A DNA stretch of 64,000 nt from NCBI RefSeq assembly GCF_900162665.1, contig NZ_LT727810.1, forward strand, positions 403,067 through 467,066, given 5' to 3'. Numbering within the stretch: the stretch's first letter is position 1; each line of letters begins with the position of its first letter. Positions 45,076 to 53,221 of this stretch are shown here, in pieces. The notes under the pieces are model-generated. The model had not been told where the DNA came from, did no database searches, and saw only the letters and a program-made list of their open reading frames with translations. Made by a program: the position numbers and the translations under genes. The DNA is from Oceanobacillus sojae. GTDB taxonomy: Bacteria > Bacillota > Bacilli > Bacillales > Amphibacillaceae.

Positions 45076-46944
45076 ATGAAAAAAATTATTAATGTTGGAA
45101 TTGTTGCCCATGTTGACGCCGGGAAGACATCTTTAACAGAATCGATATATAGTCTGGCACACCCGGATTATCAAAAAGGAAGTATTAAAAAGGAAAATAT
45201 GCTGACCGACGCATTGGATATAGAAAAAGAGCGCGGGATTACCATTAAGACCAATTCCATTTCCGTAGATTGGCAAGGTACAAAAATTAATATCTTAGAT
45301 ATGCCGGGGCATATTGAATTTTTTGGAGAAGTCATTCGTTCTTTATCCGTTGTTGATATGGCTATTCTTTTGGTATCGGGTAATGATATCTTACAGCCTC
45401 AAACAAGGCGGATATTTGATGTGTTATCTGAAGCCGGTATTCCAACAGTTATTTTTGTGAATAAAGTAGATTTATTAACAGCGAATTCAAAGAAATTAAT
45501 AAAAGAGATGTCTGAAAAGCTTTCTGATCAGCTAGTAGAAGTGGACAAAATGAAAGAAACGGAAACGAAAGAAAGAATAATTGAGAAAAGTGAATCTTTG
45601 TTGGTACAATATCTTGCTGATCATAAAATAAAAGCGGATAAGATAGCAGAAGCATTAAGACATCAATTTCTTGAGCGCAGCATCTATCCTGTTTTTAAAG
45701 GATCTGCGATTCATGATTTAGGTGTAAGAGAGTTGCTCGACTTTATTAGTGAGACATCTGCTGTGATGGATGAAGCAAGTAATGTACAGTCTGCTATTGT
45801 TTATAAAGTGGAATTTATAAAGGGTCGGAAACAGACTTACCTGAATTTACTTTCCGGAGAGTTGTCCCGGGGAGAATATGTAAAAATAAATGCAGAGACA
45901 AAATTAAAAATTAGTAACTTATTGTGTTTAAAGGATAATCAATTTGTAGAGGCCACAAAGGTAAGTAGTGGGGACATTTTCATGCTGCCTGACGTAGAGG
46001 ACCTTGAAATTGGAGATTTTATAAATACATTGAAAGAAAAAACGATTCCAATTCAGCTGCCGACTTTAAAAACAACTTTTCATATTGGAGAGCACGAGCG
46101 TTTTATGTTATTAAATCTGTTGAATAATCTCTGTTTAGAAGATCCGTTATTAAATTTGCAAATTGATGCAGCGACAAATGAAATCAGCATGATGACCTAT
46201 GGCAAGATTCAGCAGGAATTCATTGAAGATACCTTAAGACAAATACATCCTTTTGAAACATTGTCTTTATCCTTACCACAAGTATTATATAAGGAAAAAG
46301 TGAAAAAAATGGGGCGGGCACGAATTGAAATAGAGGAGTCCATTAATTCATATTGGGCAGAAATCATGCTGAAGGTGGAGGGAAATGAAAGCTTAGGTGT
46401 ACGATATAAAAGTTTAGTAACTACAGGTTATCTAAAACAAGCTTTTCAGCGGGCTATTGAACAAGGAATTGACCAGGGAATAAAGAAGGGATTATACGGC
46501 CGGGCTTTAATAGATATAGATATTACATTGGAAGATGCTTTATTCTACAGTCCCGTAAGTACACCATCTGATTTTCGGAAATTAGCTCCTTATGTTCTTT
46601 ATAAAGCTTTGCTGGAGGCAGGAACCACCATAATGGAACCCAATATTTCTTTTGAATTGTTTATTCCAACAGCTTTTTTAGGGAAGGCTGTCAGTGAAAT
46701 TGGACGGGAAGATGCCGACATCCAAGATATTAAAGAACTAAAAGATGAATCTGTTATTAAAGGAGAAATGAACCAGTCCAGCTTTTTAAAATTAGAAAGC
46801 CGTATGGATGAATTATTTAGTGGAAAAGGATATTTAAAATATCAGGTAAGCGGATATCGGCCAACGATGGAAAAATCCGTATACCAGCAGGATGAAGTAG
46901 ATCAAATAAAAGCACTGCTGTTAAAAGAGCATAAAAAATTGTAA
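45076..46944 (+). CDS. Ribosomal-protection GTPase of the Tet(M)/EF-G type
   Basis: A 622-residue translational GTPase. G1 is AHVDAGKTSLTES (residues 10-22), G3 is DMPGHIEF, and G4 is FVNKVDLL. EF-G-like domains II-V follow. The C-terminal half closely follows Tet(M)/Tet(O) order, with GYLKQAFQRAIEQGI, KKGLYGRALIDI, FYSPVSTPSDFRKLAPYVL and a last segment matching the Tet(M) GYHVTTGE region (SGYRPTMEK). Overall it is well diverged from Tet(M), so tetracycline resistance is plausible but unproven; another ribosome-targeting drug is possible. There is no ribosome site at the ATG; translation may be coupled to the leader peptide. Confidence 0.82.
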   Translation: MKKIINVGIVAHVDAGKTSLTESIYSLAHPDYQKGSIKKENMLTDALDIEKERGITIKTNSISVDWQGTKINILDMPGHIEFFGEVIRSLSVVDMAILLVSGNDILQPQTRRIFDVLSEAGIPTVIFVNKVDLLTANSKKLIKEMSEKLSDQLVEVDKMKETETKERIIEKSESLLVQYLADHKIKADKIAEALRHQFLERSIYPVFKGSAIHDLGVRELLDFISETSAVMDEASNVQSAIVYKVEFIKGRKQTYLNLLSGELSRGEYVKINAETKLKISNLLCLKDNQFVEATKVSSGDIFMLPDVEDLEIGDFINTLKEKTIPIQLPTLKTTFHIGEHERFMLLNLLNNLCLEDPLLNLQIDAATNEISMMTYGKIQQEFIEDTLRQIHPFETLSLSLPQVLYKEKVKKMGRARIEIEESINSYWAEIMLKVEGNESLGVRYKSLVTTGYLKQAFQRAIEQGIDQGIKKGLYGRALIDIDITLEDALFYSPVSTPSDFRKLAPYVLYKALLEAGTTIMEPNISFELFIPTAFLGKAVSEIGREDADIQDIKELKDESVIKGEMNQSSFLKLESRMDELFSGKGYLKYQVSGYRPTMEKSVYQQDEVDQIKALLLKEHKKL

Positions 46945-46972
46945 GCAGCAGATGTATAGTATTAATGTAATG

Positions 46973-47019
46973 TATAGAAAAGAAGCACTTTGTAAACATG
47001 GGTGCTTCTTTTCTATAGA
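46973..47019 (+). terminator. Terminator after the Tet(M)-like gene
   Basis: TATAGAAAAGAAGCAC pairs perfectly with GTGCTTCTTTTCTATA around a 13-base loop; the T-rich 3' arm ends the transcript. Confidence 0.78.
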
Positions 47020-47135
47020 TAAGGAAAATAAAAAATTCACTGCTTTCATTACGTACGGCTTTAGTGTATATTGACTTTCCTAAAGTTCAATTGTAAACTG
47101 AAAGTAGTGTAATTAAATAATGGCGGGGTGAAGAA

Positions 47136-47420
47136 ATGGTAGAAACAGTCATCACATTCGGAGCTATTTTAACAGCGATTACAGCACTTATCAGTATTTT
47201 TCTAGTTAAAATGACTTCTAAACAATCCCATGCTGGCTACTATCCAAATGTATTCTTGGCATTGGTGGGGATTTTATTGATTCTTGTAGCATCAATTGCA
47301 CCAAAAGTTGATTTTGCAGGAGCTGGATTTGGTGGAATCGGGATTGCTTGTATGTTTGCAGGTGCAATCGGATTCATTATTTCAGCAGTTATGGACGCTT
47401 ACAAAAACGTAGAAGCATAA
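47136..47420 (+). CDS. Small three-helix membrane protein, unknown function
   Basis: A 94-residue protein with three hydrophobic segments (about residues 5-25, 41-58 and 64-86), the last Gly-rich (GAGFGGIGIACMFAGAIGF). GGGGTGAAGAA precedes the ATG. It may belong to the YesK-like group of small Bacillus membrane proteins, but I am not sure. It stands alone, with a terminator immediately after it. Confidence 0.65.
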   Translation: MVETVITFGAILTAITALISIFLVKMTSKQSHAGYYPNVFLALVGILLILVASIAPKVDFAGAGFGGIGIACMFAGAIGFIISAVMDAYKNVEA

Positions 47421-47421
47421 A

Positions 47422-47461
47422 AAAAGCAATGTCTGTGGAAATGCAGACATTGCTTTTTTTA
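47422..47461. terminator. Bidirectional terminator between the small membrane protein and cvfB
   Basis: AAAGCAATGTCTG pairs with CAGACATTGCTTT, with an A run before and a T run after. Confidence 0.88.
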
Positions 47462-47465
47462 TAGA

Positions 47466-48326
47466 CTAATCTATTTTAACAATCTGCTCATTTTCCTGTT
47501 TAATCTGGCCTTTCTTTAATAAAGTCCCCAAAGCACGTTTAAAGGCGGATTTACTGATTTGAAAGGTTGCCCGGATTTCTTCGGGATCGCTTTTATCATG
47601 AAAAGGGATAACGCCGTTGTTTGCTTCCAAATGCTTTAAAATGGCATCTGCATCATTGGATAGACTATCCTGCTTTAATGGACGCAGTGTCACATTAATA
47701 GAGCCGTCTTCTTTTACAGCAATCACTCTTCCTTCAACCACCTGCCCGACACGGGGTTCTTCTTTTCTCTCTGTACGGTGGATAAAACCACGGTAGCCTT
47801 CACTCGTGATTAAAGCTGCACCTTCTTTATTTGTATAATAAATCGTACCGATCACGGTTTGCTGATTCAGCTGTTCCGGTGCTGCGAAGACATTCGTGGC
47901 AATAATATTCTCTGAAGCAGGAACTCCTAATAAACGGCCTTTTTTATCCAGCTGCAGGGTAATATACAGACGATCGCCGGAGCGTGGCCAGCTCTCCTGG
48001 AATAAAGGCAGGGAATCTTTGGAGACAAGGATATCCTTTGAAGTGCCAATGTTGACGAAAACACCTAAACGGGGGACAACACCTACAACTTCCGCCCAGT
48101 CATAAAGTCCAAGCGTAATGGATGGTAAATATGTAGTGGCATTTACTTGTCCTTTTTTATTTAAATAGAGGAACACATCAACAGACTGTTCCAGCTCTAA
48201 AGCAGTTTCTGTTTCATTATGATGAAGCAGTACTTCTTCTCCATAGGCAGATAAAACATATCCAGTATCTATCTTTCGTAATACAGTCATTGCGATGATT
48301 GAACCAATTGGTAAATCTGTCGGCAT
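47466..48326 (-). CDS. cvfB: CvfB/YitL family S1-domain RNA-binding protein
   Basis: A 286-residue protein made of three S1-like beta-barrels followed by a winged-helix domain at the C-terminus (FHDKSDPEEIRATFQISKSAFKRALGTLLKKG). The YDWAEVVGVVPRLGVFVNIGTSKDILV stretch is the second S1 domain. In staphylococci CvfB influences virulence gene expression through RNA; in Bacillus it is YitL. AAAGGAG precedes the ATG. It is monocistronic, and a repeat-rich gap lies upstream. Confidence 0.88.
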   Translation of the reverse strand: MPTDLPIGSIIAMTVLRKIDTGYVLSAYGEEVLLHHNETETALELEQSVDVFLYLNKKGQVNATTYLPSITLGLYDWAEVVGVVPRLGVFVNIGTSKDILVSKDSLPLFQESWPRSGDRLYITLQLDKKGRLLGVPASENIIATNVFAAPEQLNQQTVIGTIYYTNKEGAALITSEGYRGFIHRTERKEEPRVGQVVEGRVIAVKEDGSINVTLRPLKQDSLSNDADAILKHLEANNGVIPFHDKSDPEEIRATFQISKSAFKRALGTLLKKGQIKQENEQIVKID

Positions 48327-48473
48327 ATAAATACTCCTTTCAAAACATTTGTAATTTGGAAAAGGGATACTCTCTTAAAAGAGTACCCCTTTATGATTAA
48401 AGTAACACGTGATATCAAAATTAAATTTAAAATGAGTTTAAAAGTTCCGGCTAATGCCCTCTTTTAAGGGGAG

Positions 48474-48618
48474 ATTCAAAAAGTCCAACAAAAATGACAC
48501 GGCGAATTTCTTCGTTGACGAGCTTTTTCCGATACTCACGTATTATAAAGCATACGCTCCGTTCGTAAAAAGCTCGTCGCCTTGAACTTCTTGGTCCTTT
48601 TCATCGTAATTTTTGAAT
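48474..48618. repeat. Repeat B, copy 1 (about 145 bp)
   Basis: The element is bounded by ATTCAAAAA (48474-48482) and TTTTTGAAT (48610-48618). It shares AGTCCAAyAAAAATrACACGGC at its left end and CGTTCGTAAAAA plus CACCTTGA-like sequence with copy 2 at 62031-62192. Inside, ACGAGCTTTTT pairs with AAAAAGCTCGT (11 bp). It has no coding capacity. Confidence 0.7.
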
Positions 48619-49032
48619 AAGAACTTTAAACATAATATTTAATTGAGAATAAATAAATTCTCTTCTAATTTGAGTTATTAGCTTATTTTAAATTGATCAG
48701 CCAGATATGCTGACCATCTGATCCGTATAACGCTTACGGAATTGTCCGCGGTAAAATTCTAAAATAATCTTTTCTAACTTAAGCAATGCAGCCCCAAACC
48801 TTCTGCTGCATCCTTGCGGCCCCTTAGCCGCGCCAGTGTGAATAAGCAATTTCAAAAAGCATTGCAGAATGCCAAATCACAGCTGTTACTTGTTAACTTT
48901 ACTAGTATGTACGTTTTTGGCCCGTTTGTCAACTTTTCGTATTAGAAACGGATTTTTAGCCATCAATTTGAAAAATCTATTGACCGGATATGATACACTT
49001 AAATTAACTGAAAAAAGCGTGGAGAGGTACAT
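48619..49032. other. Gene-poor interval upstream of the AEC transporter
   Basis: No supported gene. A minus-strand frame at about 48697-48890 is open and somewhat protein-like but lacks a ribosome site. The promoter of the AEC gene should lie near 48980 (TTGACC), but no well-spaced -10 was found. Confidence 0.45.
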
Positions 49033-49929
49033 ATGTTATTATTTATTGAAGTTATTTTACCAATTATGGCTGTATTTGCGGCCGGGTTTACGCTGCAGCG
49101 TATTCGCGTGTTAGATGTACGGTCGGTGTCTGCTGTTTGCCTGTATATTCTTTCACCTGCACTTGTTTTTGTAACATTGTATGATGCGGAATTCGATTCA
49201 GGATTTTTAGTGATTGTAATTTTTATGTTTCTGTTATTTTATGTGATGGTATTTATAAATAAAATGCTGGGGAAAATTTTGGGCTGGGATGGAAATAAAG
49301 AGAGTGCTGCCATCCTTTCAACAGGCTTTATGAACTCTGGAAACTATGGTCTGCCTGTTGTATTGTACAGTGTCGGAAATGCTGCGCTGCCATATGCGAT
49401 TTTTATCATGGTGATTCAGGCATTGCAGAATAATTTCTTTGGTATTTATTATGCTTCCAGGAGTACCAGTGGAATGCGGAGAGCACTGGAAAATATAATA
49501 AAAATGCCGACAACCTATGCAGCAATTTTAGCATTTTTCTTTTCACTGCAGTCTATTACGATACCAGACTATATTCATTCTACATTAGAAATGGTCGGAA
49601 ATGCAGCTATCCCTGTGATGATGGTTATGCTCGGTATGCAGTTAGGCTCGTTAACAGCCTTAAAAATTGATTGGCAGATTGTTCTTTCCTCCGTTACCTT
49701 AAAGATGATTGCGGCACCAATTTTTACAGCTATATTTGTATGGCTCGTTCCGGTGGATCCATTGATTGGGACGGTTCTAATTGTTATTTCTGCTATGCCG
49801 CCAGCAGCTACAACGACGATGTATGCGATTGAATTTGATACCGAGCCGCAGCTGGTGTCCACGATTACGTTTATTTCCACGGTGGTCAGTGTGGTTACAA
49901 TTACGATTTTATTGAATATTGTTACGTAG
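49033..49929 (+). CDS. AEC family transporter (auxin efflux carrier fold)
   Basis: A 298-residue membrane protein with about ten hydrophobic segments split by a polar middle, as in AEC/bile-acid-type carriers. The half-helix motifs STGFMNSGNYGLPVVLYSVG (about residues 97-116) and ISAMPPAATTTMYAIEFD near the C-terminus mark the family. In bacteria, members move malate, malonate or other organic acids. GGAGAGG precedes the ATG. It is followed by a terminator, so it is not part of the RpiR operon downstream. The substrate is unknown. Confidence 0.85.
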   Translation: MLLFIEVILPIMAVFAAGFTLQRIRVLDVRSVSAVCLYILSPALVFVTLYDAEFDSGFLVIVIFMFLLFYVMVFINKMLGKILGWDGNKESAAILSTGFMNSGNYGLPVVLYSVGNAALPYAIFIMVIQALQNNFFGIYYASRSTSGMRRALENIIKMPTTYAAILAFFFSLQSITIPDYIHSTLEMVGNAAIPVMMVMLGMQLGSLTALKIDWQIVLSSVTLKMIAAPIFTAIFVWLVPVDPLIGTVLIVISAMPPAATTTMYAIEFDTEPQLVSTITFISTVVSVVTITILLNIVT

Positions 49930-49965
49930 CAGCAGAAGAGAGAAAGAATGGTTTAGCTGTATATA

Positions 49966-50013
49966 AATAGCGCCTGGCTGGTTATAATTGAATCAGTCAG
50001 ACGCTATTTTTTT
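49966..50013 (+). terminator. Terminator after the AEC transporter
   Basis: AATAGCGCCTGGCTG pairs with CAGTCAGACGCTATT (two wobble pairs) and is followed by TTTTTT. Confidence 0.82.
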
Positions 50014-50152
50014 ATCCATTGGAGCCCTTTAATTAAACAGAAATGAAGTAGTGAAAATCAGAGAAAGGAGGAAATCTCCATTTTAATTTTAAAAAATAGT
50101 GGAAATATTCATTTTTGTTGTTATAATAATTTTATAACCCATTAATCAACTT

Positions 50153-50196
50153 AAATTCATTTTTCTCTTTGTATGAATTTCGATATACTATATATG
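50153..50196 (+). promoter_or_regulatory. Candidate promoter and operator of the RpiR-NanE-PTS operon
   Basis: TTTGTA (50168-50173) and TATATG (50191-50196) are 17 bases apart. An inverted repeat, AAATTCAT (50153-50160) and ATGAATTT (50173-50180), straddles the -35 box, a suitable place for the RpiR-type regulator encoded next. The remaining 140 bases back to the terminator show a TATAAT near 50121 but no -35. Confidence 0.4.
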
Positions 50197-50267
50197 CAAG
50201 GGAACAGCAGGAAAGAAATACTTCATCAGTATTATACTGTTTGGGGATATCGAAGAAGGGAGAGAAG

Positions 50268-51158
50268 ATGAAATTGAACAAACAGAAAGAGTTTCATGAT
50301 GAGGTTCAATTTATAGCTAAAATATCGAGTTATCAGAATACATTTACAAAATCAGAAAAAAAAGTATCCGATTTTGTACAGGCAAATATGGAATCGACGA
50401 TTTATATGACAGTAACAGAATTAGCAGAACGTATTGGCGTAGGAGAAACAACAGTTCTTCGTTTCTGCAGAAAAATGGGTTTTAAAGGATATCAGTCTTT
50501 TAAAATGGCTGTTACAAAAGAAGTGGCAAAATCTACGCATGATGTATTTGATGAAACAAACAAAGAAGAATTTAATGAAGCGGATGAAGTGCATTTTATT
50601 ATTCAAAAAGCACTGGCTAATAACATTCAGGCTTTAAAAGAAACCGTAAGTATTATAGATACAAGTGAATTAGAAAAAGCTATCGATTGCATTATTTCAA
50701 GTAAGCGAATCGTCTTTTATGGAGTTGGTGTATCAGGGAATACAGCAGCAGATGCCAGAGATAAATTTATTCGAATTGGACGCTCTACAGAAGCTTTTGT
50801 AGATTCGCATATTCAGGCTATGTCTGCAACAACTTTGACAAAGGAAGATATGGCAGTAGGCATTTCTGTAAGCGGTAGCACCAAGGATACTGTTGATGCT
50901 TTAAAAATTGCCAAAGAAAATGGAGCGAAGATTTTATCCATTACTCATTTTACACGGTCGCCAATTACAAAAATATCAGATATTGTTCTGCTGACAGGCG
51001 GAAGAGAAACAGCGCTTCAGGGCGGATCCATGTCTGCAAAGATTGCGCAATTATTTGTAATTGATATGCTTTGTAATGGTGTCGCCAGCCAATTAAAAGA
51101 TACAGCACTTCAATTTAAAGAGGCGACTGCAAAGGCAGTAGCTGACAAAGCTTATTAA
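50268..51158 (+). CDS. MurR/RpiR family transcriptional regulator
   Basis: A 296-residue regulator with an N-terminal HTH_6 domain (about residues 15-95; MTVTELAERIGVGETTVLRFCRKMGFKGYQSFK) and a C-terminal SIS domain that binds phosphosugars (RIVFYGVGVSGNTAADARDKF, then VGISVSGSTKDTVDALKIAKENGA). This family controls catabolism of amino sugars and other sugar phosphates. I chose the ATG at 50268 with GGGAGAG upstream; the longer frame to 50169 covers the promoter. It heads the seven-gene operon and is probably its local regulator. Confidence 0.9.
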   Translation: MKLNKQKEFHDEVQFIAKISSYQNTFTKSEKKVSDFVQANMESTIYMTVTELAERIGVGETTVLRFCRKMGFKGYQSFKMAVTKEVAKSTHDVFDETNKEEFNEADEVHFIIQKALANNIQALKETVSIIDTSELEKAIDCIISSKRIVFYGVGVSGNTAADARDKFIRIGRSTEAFVDSHIQAMSATTLTKEDMAVGISVSGSTKDTVDALKIAKENGAKILSITHFTRSPITKISDIVLLTGGRETALQGGSMSAKIAQLFVIDMLCNGVASQLKDTALQFKEATAKAVADKAY

Positions 51159-51190
51159 TAAATACTGGATGGAGAAAGGAGCTGTAAAAA

Positions 51191-51742
51191 TTGAAATATA
51201 TTCCGTTGGCAATGGTAAGAAATAATTTATCAGATATTCCTCAATTCTCTCTGCCTGATGGATACCGTATCCGATTCTATGAAAAAGGGGATGAACATCA
51301 TTGGGCACGAATTGAAACAAGTGTGGAAGAGTTTAAAAACGAAGCAGCAGCATTAGAGCATTTCAAAAAAGAATTTGGTCCGTATACAGACGAAATGACG
51401 AAGCGCTGCCTGTTTATTGAAACGGAAGAAGGAGAAGAAATAGCAACGACTACTGCCTGGTATGGTGATTTAAAAGGGGATGAAGAAACAACAGGCAGAA
51501 TTCATTGGGTAGGCGTTACTCCGGCATATCAAGGTAAAAAACTTGCCAAGCCTTTATTGACAGCGGCAATGAATACCTTAGCTGAATATCATTCCAGCGC
51601 ATATCTCACCACGCAGACAACAAGCTTTCAAGCGATTAATATGTATTTAAATTACGGATTTGAACCGTATCTTACGGAACCGGCCTGTGAAGAAGGCTGG
51701 GGATTAATGGAACAGGCGCTAAAACGAAAAATTTTAAAATGA
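51191..51742 (+). CDS. GNAT family N-acetyltransferase
   Basis: A 183-residue acetyl-CoA-dependent transferase. The GNAT core is seen in IHWVGVTPAYQGKKLAKPLLTAAMNTL (motif A, acetyl-CoA loop) and the C-terminal TTQTTSFQAINMYLNYGFEP (motif B). It starts at a TTG preceded by AAAGGAG, 32 bases after the regulator gene. Inside this operon with NanE it may acetylate an amino sugar phosphate, but the substrate is inferred only from neighbours. Confidence 0.85.
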   Translation: MKYIPLAMVRNNLSDIPQFSLPDGYRIRFYEKGDEHHWARIETSVEEFKNEAAALEHFKKEFGPYTDEMTKRCLFIETEEGEEIATTTAWYGDLKGDEETTGRIHWVGVTPAYQGKKLAKPLLTAAMNTLAEYHSSAYLTTQTTSFQAINMYLNYGFEPYLTEPACEEGWGLMEQALKRKILK

Positions 51743-51753
51743 AGTGAAAGAGA

Positions 51754-51784
51754 TGTTCAAAAAAGTCATCTATGGTTTTGAACA
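51754..51784. repeat. Miniature derivative of repeat B inside the operon (31 bp)
   Basis: TGTTCAAAA (51754-51762) and TTTTGAACA (51776-51784) are the same ends as repeat B at 62031-62192, here only 13 bases apart. It lies between the acetyltransferase and HAD genes and has no T tract. It looks like an internally deleted copy; as RNA it would form a 9-bp hairpin. Confidence 0.5.
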
Positions 51785-51805
51785 CGTATTTAAAGGAGGA
51801 AGACA

Positions 51806-52462
51806 ATGATTAAAGCAGCTATTTTTGATTTTGACGGACTGATTCTGGATACTGAAACTGCTTGGTTTGATGCTTATAAAGAGGTTCTCCGGAGTCAATT
51901 TCAATTTGATTTACCACTGGGGGAATTTGTGAAATGTGTTGGATCAGATGATACCGTCCTTTTTTCGTACCTGCAGAATGAATTGGACAGCCGGCTGAAT
52001 GTTAATTCTATTCGTAACGAGGCCAGGAAACTGCACAGCCAATTCGTGCGCGATGCAAAAGCTAGAGAAGGCGTGACGGATTATCTGAAAGATGCAAAAG
52101 ATGAAGGCTTAACGGTTGCTCTGGCAACGAGTTCAACAACTGAATGGGCAACCACACATTTAACGAATTTAAATTTGCTTTCTTATTTTGATTTTCTGGT
52201 CACCCAGGATATGGTAGAAAGAGTGAAGCCGGCACCGGATATCTTTTTAAAAACACTTGAAAAATTAGATTTAGAGGCTCGGGAAGCAGTAGTTTTTGAG
52301 GATTCTTTAAATGGTTTAATTGCTGCACAGGAGGTAAATCTACCGACAGTTATTATTCCGAATCCAGTTACTGCTGCATTACCTTTTGAGAATTATCATT
52401 TAAAATTAAATTCGATGACAGATATGCCTTTACAGGATATTTTAAAAACACTGAACAGATAA
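51806..52462 (+). CDS. HAD phosphatase / beta-phosphoglucomutase-like (YhcW-like)
   Basis: A 218-residue HAD subfamily IA protein. Motif I is FDFDGLILDTETAWFDAY, motif II is VALATSS, the motif III Lys is in VKPAPDIFLK and motif IV is VVFEDSLNGLIAAQ. DFDGLILDTE is typical of sugar phosphatases and beta-phosphoglucomutases with a helical cap. The ribosome site AAAGGAGG precedes the ATG. Its place between the acetyltransferase and NanE suggests a sugar-phosphate substrate. Confidence 0.85.
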   Translation: MIKAAIFDFDGLILDTETAWFDAYKEVLRSQFQFDLPLGEFVKCVGSDDTVLFSYLQNELDSRLNVNSIRNEARKLHSQFVRDAKAREGVTDYLKDAKDEGLTVALATSSTTEWATTHLTNLNLLSYFDFLVTQDMVERVKPAPDIFLKTLEKLDLEAREAVVFEDSLNGLIAAQEVNLPTVIIPNPVTAALPFENYHLKLNSMTDMPLQDILKTLNR

Positions 52463-52552
52463 ACAGAAACTCTATTAAAGGAGAGATTTGCTTCTTCGTA
52501 ATGAATTTTAAATGCTTATCGTGCACAAATGAATAGAAGGTCAGGTGGAAAA

Positions 52553-53221
52553 ATGTTAAAAGAATTAGAAGGTGGATTAGTTGTTTCCTGTCAAGCTTTA
52601 GAGGGTGAGCCGATGCATGGCTCATCTCATATGGCTTCGATGGCTCTGGCAGCAAAAGAAGGTAGAGCTGCGGGTATTCGGGCGAATGGACCGGATGATA
52701 TTAAGGCAATTAAAAAGAAAGTTGATTTACCGGTTATTGGTATTTTGAAAAAGGAATATCCAGGCTTTCAGGCTTTTATTACAGCGACAAAAGCAGATGC
52801 AGAGCTGATTGCAGAGGCCGGAGCCGATATCATAGCTGTGGATGCAACAAATGGCACAAGGCCGGAAGAGTTATCGGAATTAATCGAGTATATAAAAAAG
52901 GATTTAAATAAACTGGTAATGGCGGATGTAGCAACACTCCAAGAGGGCGTACAGGCAGAAGCCCTGGGATGCGATATGGTAGGGACAACGTTATCCGGAT
53001 ATACAGAGGATACAAAAGAAAGACCCAGACCGGATTTTGATTTAATGCAAAATTTAGTAAATACGTTGAAGGTGCCTGTAATAGCAGAAGGGAATGTTGA
53101 TACCCCGGAAAAAGCAAAAAAGGCTCTTGATATCGGTGTAGCATTTGTTGTCGTTGGGGGAGCGATTACAAGGCCTCAATTAATTACCAGAAAATTTACA
53201 GAAAGACTGAAAAGAAAATGA
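52553..53221 (+). CDS. nanE: N-acetylmannosamine-6-phosphate 2-epimerase
   Basis: A 222-residue TIM-barrel epimerase converting ManNAc-6-P to GlcNAc-6-P. The family pattern GGLVVSCQALEGEPMHGSSHMASMALAA at the N-terminus, the catalytic Lys region PVIGILKKEYPG, IIAVDATNGTRPE and the phosphate-binding GNVDTPEKAKKALDIGVAFVVVGGAITRP are all present. AGGTGG precedes the ATG at 52553; an upstream ATG (52529) has no site. It overlaps the ROK gene by four bases. There is no sialic acid lyase (NanA) nearby, which is unusual for a nanE operon. Confidence 0.93.
   Translation: MLKELEGGLVVSCQALEGEPMHGSSHMASMALAAKEGRAAGIRANGPDDIKAIKKKVDLPVIGILKKEYPGFQAFITATKADAELIAEAGADIIAVDATNGTRPEELSELIEYIKKDLNKLVMADVATLQEGVQAEALGCDMVGTTLSGYTEDTKERPRPDFDLMQNLVNTLKVPVIAEGNVDTPEKAKKALDIGVAFVVVGGAITRPQLITRKFTERLKRK

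Noticed and set aside
48869-49114. 81-codon plus-strand frame before the AEC transporter
   Set aside because: It overlaps the promoter region and the start of the AEC gene in another frame and has no ribosome site.
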